Of a stretch of 64,000 bases of DNA, positions 56,475-64,000 are shown piece by piece. Position numbers and translations under genes: made by a program. The notes beneath the pieces were generated by a model, which had not been told where the DNA came from, ran no database searches, and saw nothing but the letters and a program-made list of their open reading frames with translations. Positions within the stretch are counted from its first letter, which is position 1. Each line of letters opens with the position of its first letter. This DNA is from Uloborus plumipes (taxonomy: Eukaryota; Arthropoda; Arachnida; Araneae; Uloboridae): contig JAXGGA010000077.1 of the NCBI GenBank assembly GCA_038373865.1, forward strand, positions 62,001 through 126,000. Direction: 5' to 3'.

Positions 56475-59400
56475 ATAAAACAAATGAAAAAATAAACAAA
56501 AAATCGTCTGCACAGTCAGTAATTTTTTTTTTCTGAGCCTGCATTTCCGCCATGTTTGCGGAATCGGAGTCGGAATCAGAGTCCTCACAGAAGATTACTC
56601 AGAAAAGTACGTTACAAACATTATTTATCAAAACCATTTTCTTACAAAGTTAGTTTGAAGGAAATCCGACTTTAAGTTCAGGATCAACATTCAACTTAAA
56701 TTCCCCGTAGACGCTAATGTTAATTTTTTTTCTGAACGGTTCAATATTGAACGAAAAATGGTTCAAATCAAAAAGCGAAATATGGGAATGTATGGGAAAG
56801 CCTCTCCGAGATCTTTCAAACAAAAAAAAGTTTATTCCATTCGGACGGTTCACTCAAAAGTTATTAGGTGGGGAAAGGTTGCTTGAACGGTTCAATGTTG
56901 AACGAAAAAGTGTTCAAATTGAAAATTTAAATACGGTAATGAAGTATCCTTGCTGAGATCCTTCGAACAAAAAAAAGTTTATTTAAATCGGACTGTTCAC
57001 TCAAAAGATATTAGGGGTGACAGCTTGATTGAGCGGTTCAATGTTGAACGAAAAATTGTTCAAATCGAAAATGTAGATACGGGAATGAAGTATCCTTGAA
57101 AAGATCTTTCGAACAAAAAAAAGTTTGTTCAAATCGGATTGTTCACTCAAAAGTTAGCATCGCGGGACCGGTTGTTTGAACGGTTCAAAGTTGAACCAAA
57201 AATTGTCCAAATCGAAAAATCAAATATGGGAATGAGCTGCACTCGCTGAGATCTTTCGAACAAAAAAAAATTTATTCCATTCGGACGGTTCACTCAAAAG
57301 TTATTAGGTGGAGAAAGGTTGCTTAAACGGTTCAATGTTGAACCAAAAGTGTTCAAATTGAAAATTTAAATACGGTAATAAAGTATCCTTGCCGAGATGC
57401 TTCAAACAAAAAAAAATTGTTTAAATTGGACTGTTCATTCAAAAGTTATTAGGGGTGACAGCTTGATTGAGCGGTTCAATGTTGAACGAAAAATTGTTCA
57501 AATCGGAAATGTAAATACGGGAATGAAGTACCCTTGAAAAGTTCTTTCCAACAAAAAAAGTTTGTTCAAATCGGACTGTTCATTAAAAAGTTAGTATCGC
57601 GGGACCGGTTTTTTGAACGGCTCAAAGTTGAACCAAAAATTGTTCAAATCAAAAAATCAAATATGGGAATGAGCTGTACTCGCCGAGATCTTTCCAACAA
57701 AAAAAAGTTTGTCCAAATCGGAATGTTCATTCAAAAGTTATTAGGGGGGGACAGACAGACCGACCGACAGACCGACCGACCGACCGACCGACGCACAAAT
57801 TCCCCATCTCAATACCCTACTTTCAAATTTTTAATTTTTCGATATTCATTTTACCTTTTTATTTTTTAACTTGGCGATATTTTTTGGACTTGGCGATATT
57901 TTTTTTAACTTGGCGATATTTTTTGGACTTGGCGATATTTTTTAGATGCATTAAGCTACTTTTAATACTTTTTTCGTCTTTCTTTTATTTTTAACGGGAA
58001 AGTAGGCTAAAAACACTTGCCTTGAAAGTTGAGTTTAGCTTGCTTTTTATCAAAAAGTAATTGCAGAACAGCAAAATTAATCCTCATCCAGGAATAACAA
58101 AGTTCCATGCTTTGTTTTAAGATGTGTTGCCAGATTTTGAAATATAACATTTCAGAGAAAAATATCTATACTTTTTAGACATGTGGATGACTGATAATCG
58201 CTGGGACAAAGTTTAGATTAACTTTTAAAGATATTATTTTCATATTATTTTGCTTTTTTTGTGATTTACATCTTGCACACATTCATATTTATAAATAAAA
58301 AACTCTTGAGAAAAAAATTAATTATTTTTTTAAATCTATATTCCATTGATTGTGAAAATGGCACCTATGGGACAGGGCATGTGGATGACATTTCAATCTA
58401 ATATCCATTTTTTTAAATGAATAATAATTAAATATTGACATTGTTGATAACGGAAATTATAGAACAAAAGACGCATAAAAATATTCCCAAAATAGTTTTT
58501 TATTAAATTAAAAACAAAAAGAGCAATCAGTATGGAACACAAATTTGCCCATTTTTGTAGAATCACCCATATGTAGAATGATAACTAAAGTACAATTGCT
58601 AATTCCCCTTTTTTTCAAAAATTTCCTCCTCTTTTACTTATGAAAGAAAAAGGAAAAAAAATAAAAACCATGTGCAACTGTTTAGAATTAGAGTCCTGTT
58701 GAGGCGAATTGTATGTGTTGGTAATTTGATGTTTCTGTTTTCGTCCGAGGTAGGGCAGCTCGAAACGGGCAGCTTCGTTTGTAGCTATCATTGACAGCTG
58801 ATGAAAGGGAAAATTGATGACACATCCTAAAAATCAGGAGAGACCAGACGGTCTTGTCATATGCACAGGGCTGCTAAGTATTTATGTTAGGGCTCGCTTT
58901 ATGACTCTCTTAAGCACGAAACAGCTTGCTGTCTTTCTGAAGCTTGCATTGAACTGGGACCCCCCGAGACAAAGGACACGCTCCTTCCTTCAAGTGCTTT
59001 TTCCCGGGGATCTTTTCCCATACATTGAGAAACGCAACTTAGAAACTTTCACTTTCAGCAAGTCTGGATTACACGATTACAAGGCCAAATTACGATTATT
59101 TAAAGTTCGATTACAATTACGATTACGCAAGAAATACGTGATTAAAATTACGATTACACGATTACGAGAGTACCATTTTCAAATTATGATTATGATTACG
59201 ATTACATAAAAATGTAATCGATTACACATATTACGATTACGTAATCGGCGATTACTCCAAGCCTGATGTTTTCCATTAACCTTGATCTCTAAAACACAAA
59301 GAGAAATTCTGCATATAACCTCCTTGCATTGCATATTAATTCTTATTCAAATTATTATTTTATCCTGATTGGTTAAACCACTGATAATGTTTCTTGTCCT

Positions 59401-62400
59401 TAGCTTTCAAGAAAAAGTTTAAAGTGCTAGGCTTAAAGATATAAGGATGAAAGATATTTTCAAAAGTCTTATTAACTAGATTACTCCCAAGAGTACATTA
59501 GGCACAATGTAAAGCTGATTTGGAGTGCCAGTAAAAGTTCATTTATTTGGTATTCTAATAACTGCAATATTATTCATGGTCCTTAACTTTTGCTCCATCA
59601 AAAATAGCAATACAATTTTCTAGTTGTGCTAAATACACAGCTCTGGATTTTTTCTCCCTTCATTGTTCTTTATAATAATATTAATAGCAGTTAACAATCA
59701 ACTTAAAAGTACAAATGCATATATTTTTTTACTTATTTGATAGCTTTTTTTTAATGATTTTTTTTTTGTAAAAAAAAATCATTTTTGTGGTGTGATAACT
59801 ATTTTGGTAACTATTGATTTTGTTCAGGAAGTTTAGCAGTTAAATATTGCTTTTAAATTGTTCGCAATCTTATTACATCCAATATTTTTTATCAAGCTCG
59901 AACTTTCAAGCAGTCAAATATTCGGAAAAGTTTATTTATCCAGACTTCATAATTCCCCATGCTTTCCAGGGATCAAGCTTTTGCAATTTTTTTGCAAAAA
60001 AGGGGGGGGGGGGGCGTTGGCAATTTTTTCGTAATATAAATCCCAAAAATGCAATTTTTTTGCTATATTTGGCCGGTTAAAGGGGAGGGGAACATGACCT
60101 CCCCTCTGAATCTGCGCCTGTATTCAGCTCTAGTCAATCATTTAGAAACAACATGTTTTTAAATAGCTGTCATATGCAACAAAAAAGGATTAAAATTGCC
60201 AAATATGTTAGAAATACACCAAATACAAACATTCATGATGAATACTAAATATCCTTTTTTCCTCTCTCTCTCTCTTTTTACCTTTATGAATAAATTCAGC
60301 TACTCTTTCAATGTCCTTTTCCTTCAGGCCTCGTGTTGTGAGAGCGGGAGTGCCTAGGCGAACGCCTCCCGGATTCAAAGCACTTTTATCTCCAGGGACG
60401 GTGTTTTTATTACAAGCAATGCAGATATCTTCTAAAACTCTTTCTGCTCTTGATCCATTTATCCCTAAGGGACGCAAATCCAACCAGACAATATGATTGT
60501 CTGTGCCACCTGTGAACAGTAAAAAAAATCATTTAAATTTTTTGAAAATTTTAATTCAAAAAACATAACTGAAACAAACAAATGAAATTTCATTTACTTG
60601 TATCAATCAGAGGTGTAAAATAAATTACTTTTGTGTCGGTAAAAAGATTAATTTTGTAGCAGAATTTCATTAGTTTTACATCAGATCGATTCAGTTTTGT
60701 AGCAGAAATGACAAATGGAAAAACGAGAGAGAAAAGTTTGCAAGAAAGAAGCTTCTTTTGTAGAGTGTAATTTAGTGCAATTGTAATATTTTTACAGACA
60801 TAACTATAGGCAGGGTGAGGACTCAGTCACCTTTCTCACTTTTAGTCACCTTTTGAAATTTTGGTTACTTTTTGTCACCTTTTGAAATTTTTGTCACCTT
60901 TTTAAACCTTTCTTGAAGTGTTTTAGAAAAATCTATTTTTGATAAAAAAAAATTTTTAATTATGAATATTCTTTTCCTTACCTAAAAATAAATATAATTT
61001 TCAAAAAAATAAAAGCAAAAATCTGTCATTCAACCATTAAAAAAAGTGTTTCAACTGTGGCTCATTCACAAAACAAAGCCTTTAGAAGCCCTTGTTTAAA
61101 AGTTTCAAAAATAAACAAAAAGCAGGTGCACCTGTTCCAAGGATACTTGGCAGTTTCTTTTTTTTCTTGAAACAAAATTTGGTTGGTGATTTGCATAGAG
61201 ATGGGATTTTCACTCAATTTCTATTGTCAGTACTTTTATGCTTTGTATATACAGAGAAACAAGAAAAAGAATGCCGATGATTTTGCAATGAGCTATTTAA
61301 ATATGAAAAAAATAAAATATGTTCATTAAATAATCGTCATTATCTTCACTTCATAATTTCAGCTGTTAATATAATTTATTTTAAAAAGAAAAATCTTTGA
61401 ACATAAGGGGTGATTGTGCTCTGGTATTTTACCGGATTTCCGGTATTTTCATGATCGATTCTGGTATTTTCATGTTTGAAAATACCGGAAATATAATATT
61501 TTTAATTATGCTTTTATCTTCTCACCTCCGGAATTTTTTTTCTTTTTCGAATTTTCGATGATTATATCGATAATTATTAATAATATTTATCGAATAGAAA
61601 TGTTCAGCTGCCATTCTGTTTTTTTTTTTTTTTTTTTTTTTGCTTTAATAAATTATTTATTTGCATCTTTTTTTTATTTTGATGCCTTGATTTAAAAAAA
61701 TGCAATCGATTTGTATCCAATATGAGAATCGAATTTTTCTCATTTTTGATGCTTATTACCCTTAGGAGACTAATAAATGCAATATATTTATGTTAAAAAA
61801 TCATAAATTTAAAATTTTCGAGCAAAATTCTGCCTCTTTTATGAAAATCAAAATATCTAAGTTTAAATTTGAAGATTTGATAAAATTTTATTTTGCTTCA
61901 ATTATGTGGATAGTAAAAATAATATGTTTATTGTAGAGCTTTTAATTGTAAATCTGAAGTAAGTTTATTTGAATTCTTTTATTTGCCACTTTTATACTTT
62001 TAACGCCTTAATTTTGAAATTGGCATTTCTTTGCTTCCGCTGTAAGATTCATACTTCGCACTTTTGATGCTTGCTATTCCTTGTTAAAAAGCAAATAAAT
62101 AAAAAAAATTTTAATTTCTCCTTAAAATATTTTTTTGGAGATAATTTGTTCAGCACCAGCTCAAAAGTAACTTTATTACTCATGTTAAAATTTTAATTAA
62201 ATGCATGCACCATATTTTGACTGAAAACTATTTGAAACTATTCGAATACATTAAATGTAATAGTTAATGAAAGGAAATTAATATATATATGTATAGTTAT
62301 AAAATTAGATGCGCTAAAGAAATAGGGCCTTGATATACCCCCCCCCCCTGCCCACACATTTTCTCTTTAAAACTTTCATGTGTTTTTTTATGAACCCAGA

Positions 62401-63828
62401 ATCACCCCTGCATAACATCAACATGTTCATGTAATCCTATGTCAACCCTATCATGTTCATGTTCGGAATTTAGGTCTTTAAAAATAGTATGTAGGCTATT
62501 TTGGTAAAAGTCAGAAAAATTGATAATGGTTTTCTGTTTTTCGATTTCTTAACAAATTACTCTTGGTCACGTTTTAGTTTTTTTTTTTTGTTTGTCACTT
62601 TTTAGTCACCTTTGTTTTAAAATTTGTCACCTTTCTCACCTTTTTCAAAGACCATCAGCAGTTCTCGCCCTGTATAGGTTTAAACTAGAAATATATAATC
62701 TTTTTCTTTTTAAATCATAGTAATTTATTGCTTATAATGCAGGGGTGATTGTGAGTTCATGAAAAAATACCTGAAAGTTTTGAAGAGAAGTGTGTGTGTG
62801 GGGGGGGGGAGTGCTTTTTTCAAAAAACCAAGGCTCCTATTATTTAAGCACACCTAATTTTATAACTATACATATTTAGTAATAAATTGTCTTTCATAAA
62901 CAAACAAGACACATTTCATTATACATTCGAATAGTTTAAAATGGTTTCTAGTCAAACACAATAGAATGGCATCTTAACATTTTTGCTCGATGAATATTAT
63001 TAGTAATTATCGAAAAATCACGAAAATTCGAAAAAAAAAAAAACCGAAGGTGGGAAGACAAAAGCATAATTAAAAATATTTTATTTCCGGTATTTTCGAC
63101 CATGAAAATACCAGAATCGATCATGAAAATACCGGAAATCCGGTAAAATACCGGAACACAATCACCCCTGATAATGAAAAAATATTTATTCTTTTTACAA
63201 TATCACACGAGAGAGGAACTTGCCAACTAACAATAAGTAAGTTTTAAAAACGACAAATCAATAGTTTAATTGTTGTTATTACTATTCAATTATAACTTTT
63301 CTTGCAAGTGGTCATTTTTATTAGTGCAGGCGGATTGATGCAGTCTTACCTTGTTAAAGGGAATCCCAAGGGACCTTTGAAATTAATTCATCTTAACCGT
63401 AGTTTGATTTACATTGACAAAATAAGTATGAGAGCACTCTGAAAATCAGTTTCTGGGAAGGGGGGGGGGGATGTCTTACTGAACTCTGCTCTTACAACCT
63501 TGCGGGCAAATTTTTAAAGTTTTCTCATGTTCTTTCTCCTCATTTTTGACATGTTAAAAACTTTAATAAGGGAACTAAGGAGATTTCATCCTCTGTGCAG
63601 AAAGGTGGAAAATAAAAATTAAACTCTGGAAAGATTAATAGCTATGAATTAGTTATTTAAGCATTAAGCACAATGAAATACAGCTGAGAGTACTTTAAAG
63701 CTTACCTGTAACACATGTGTATTGTCTGTCTTGTAAAGCTTTTGCAAGTGTTTTTGCATTCAAGATAACTTGTTCTTGATACTTCTTAAATTCTGGGCTT
63801 TGTGCCTGTTTAAGTGCAGTAGCAATAC
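53530..63828 (-). CDS. SHMT: Serine hydroxymethyltransferase, C-terminal half (3 exons; gene runs off right edge)
   Basis: Minus-strand exons 63828-63706, 60509-60282 and 53696-53530 (stop TAG at 53532-53530) join in phase 1 at both junctions and give 171 residues. They cover the C-terminal domain: [69 protein letters not shown] and the end [13 protein letters not shown]. The arginine in VRLGTPALT is the family's substrate-carboxylate-binding residue. Known role: PLP enzyme that converts serine and tetrahydrofolate to glycine and methylene-tetrahydrofolate. The ending LFPLPG resembles the cytosolic form more than the mitochondrial one, but the compartment cannot be settled because the N-terminus is outside the window. 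The PLP lysine is also outside. The 6.6-kb intron between the last two exons is mostly transposon. Confidence 0.95.
56737..57760 (+). repeat. Higher-order tandem array: ~147-bp units in a 3-unit (~440-bp) cycle
   Basis: Seven units begin with CGG(T/C)TCAA.(A/G)TTGAAC at 56737, 56888, 57034, 57181, 57328, 57472 and 57618, spaced 144-151 bp. The sequence before each start defines three types. Type A follows GAAAGGTTGCTT, type B GACAGCTTGATTGAG and type C GCGGGACCGGTT. Their order is C-A-B-C-A-B-C (the first C lacks its lead-in). Units three apart are more alike than neighbours. The array ends at a GACAGACAGACCGACC tract. Confidence 0.85.
57868..57943. repeat. Four-copy tandem repeat ACTTGGCGATATTTTTT
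   Basis: Four copies of ACTTGGCGATATTTTTT, alternating with TA or GG links (period 18-20 bp), just inside the right end of the inner element. Spacers are too short and similar for a CRISPR array. Confidence 0.85.
59966..60119. repeat. Diverged copy of the small hAT family seen at 36164-36365
   Basis: Shares TTTTTCGTAATATAAATCCC-like and GCTATATTTGG(C/T)CGGTTAA blocks and the terminus CTGAATCTGCGCCTG with the 202-bp element. The left end is degraded and no target duplication was seen. In the last SHMT intron, close to the exon at 60282. Confidence 0.6.
60811..62672. mobile_element. Inverted-repeat element with AGTCACCTTTT arrays, 1.9 kb including a nested copy
   Basis: Ends CAGGGTGAGGACTCAG and TCTCGCCCTG are imperfect inverted repeats. 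Flanking direct repeat TATAGG (60805-60810 and 62673-62678). The left end has about five and the right end about four TCACCTTT-type motifs in the same DNA strand. It hosts the element at 61407-62410. The layout resembles the hATs here, but only 6 bp are duplicated. In the SHMT intron between the first two visible exons. Confidence 0.65.
61407..62410. mobile_element. CAGGGGTGATTGTG-family element, copy 3 (1.0 kb)
   Basis: Left end GGGGTGATTGTG (the first two bases appear lost) and right end AATCACCCCTG. CATAA is repeated at both flanks. Shares the CCGGTATTTTC subterminal blocks and the GAAACTATTCGAATA-like inner block with copies 2 and 4, but has about 570 bp of extra AT-rich interior. Confidence 0.75.
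62740..63170. mobile_element. CAGGGGTGATTGTG-family element, copy 4 (431 bp)
   Basis: Ends CAGGGGTGATTGTG and CACAATCACCCCTG. Flanking direct repeat ATAATG (62734-62739 and 63171-63176). The GGTATTTTC blocks are at the right end, so the orientation is opposite to copy 2, with very similar sequence. Confidence 0.85.
63171..63705. other. SHMT intron, nothing recognised
   Basis: AT-rich intron with a G-run at about 63460. No element ends recognised. The right-hand 170 bp of the window (63829-64000) is likewise plain intron; the next upstream SHMT exon is outside. Confidence 0.5.
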
Positions 63829-64000
63829 CTGTTAAAGAAAATATAATAAAATACATTTGGTGTATGTCTAATAAAAGGCTAAATAAAAAGCTGTATTTAA
63901 TAAAAAAATATCTTATAAAATTCATGAAATCACAAAATTGCATGATTAGCATCGACTTGCAACAGTGTGAGTAAACTGAACTTTTTTTTTTTTTTTGCTC

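Larger units (their letters stand above)
55934..58008. mobile_element. Inner element with AGCCTACTTTCCCGT termini, carrying a tandem array
   Basis: AGCCTACTTTCCCGT at 55934 and its exact complement ending at 58008 form a 15-bp terminal inverted repeat. I could not find a target duplication, so the class is unknown. Inside are (AAT)n stretches (about 56195-56220 and 56440-56470), the higher-order array at 56737, a (GACC)n tract at 57751-57792 and a four-copy short repeat at 57868-57943. Confidence 0.5.
55335..58569. mobile_element. TA-flanked element with GGGCATGTGGATGACA-type repeats, nested in the hAT
   Basis: Ends TGGGTGATTCTAC and GTAGAATCACCCA are a perfect 13-bp inverted repeat with TA on both sides. 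Motifs like GGGCATGTGAATGACA recur at about 55515, 55536, 55555, 55706, 55730 and 55883 on the left, and at about 58180 and 58376 on the right. Its core carries a further element (55934-58008). No transposase recognised. Confidence 0.7.
54310..59266. mobile_element. hAT-type element, 5.0 kb including nested insertions
   Basis: Ends CAGGCTTGGAGTCAATTACG and ATTACTCCAAGCCTG are inverted repeats. The 8-bp direct repeat ATGTTTTC is perfect (54302-54309 and 59267-59274). Subterminal regions at both ends are arrays of CGATTACGATTA motifs. Without the inserted 3.2-kb element at 55335-58569 it is about 1.7 kb. A GC-richer stretch (58740-59040) contains a 131-codon frame without recognisable domain. 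In the last SHMT intron. Confidence 0.87.

Noticed and set aside
56073..56588. Tyrosine- and leucine-rich minus-strand frames
   Set aside because: Translations of (AAT)n microsatellites.
57868..57943. Possible CRISPR-like short repeats
   Set aside because: Four repeats with 2-3 bp links and no unique spacers, inside a eukaryotic transposon; a simple tandem repeat.
58814..59209. 131-codon plus-strand frame
   Set aside because: Its end is a translation of the CGATTACGATTA arrays at a hAT terminus, and the rest shows no recognised domain.

Overview
This is nuclear DNA from an animal. The genes are split into short exons with GT/AG borders, the introns are long and AT-rich, and there are many DNA transposons. 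Low GC, the transposon families and the gene set fit an arthropod, most likely a chelicerate such as a spider. That placement is an inference from style and is not proven by any one sequence.

Five protein genes can be assembled exon by exon, with matching phases throughout. From left to right: (1) a prenylcysteine oxidase paralogue on the minus strand, first two coding exons 2091-2016 and 1098-892, running off the left edge; (2) a complete prenylcysteine oxidase on the plus strand, five coding exons between 2774 and 15698; (3) a complete TFIIF alpha subunit (RAP74) on the minus strand, twelve coding exons from 32763 down to 18108, of which the first is tentative; (4) a complete CLUAP1/IFT38 on the plus strand, eleven coding exons between 33366 and 50293; (5) the 3' half of a serine hydroxymethyltransferase on the minus strand, three exons from 63828 down to 53530, running off the right edge. 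Strands alternate. There are two head-to-head pairs with short shared 5' regions (2092-2773 and 32764-33365) and two tail-to-tail pairs (15699-18107 and 50294-53529). The genes are unrelated housekeeping functions (prenylcysteine breakdown, RNA polymerase II initiation, ciliary transport, one-carbon metabolism) and do not form one pathway.

The rest is largely transposon-derived. No intact transposase was found, so all copies look non-autonomous or dead. Seven complete hAT-type elements have 8-bp target-site duplications that can be read directly (six exact, one 7 of 8), and an eighth small one is nested inside another. There are two piggyBac-type elements (TTAA flanks), several TA-flanked inverted-repeat elements, two decayed Tc1-like remnants each split by a later insertion, and a four-copy family with termini CAGGGGTGATTGTG and 6-7 bp duplications that I cannot assign. 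Nesting is deep: CLUAP1 intron 4 holds a piggyBac element interrupted by two hATs, one of which carries two further insertions. The last SHMT intron holds a hAT containing a TA-flanked element, which contains an element carrying a higher-order tandem array. No cellular RNA gene, CRISPR array or defence system was found.
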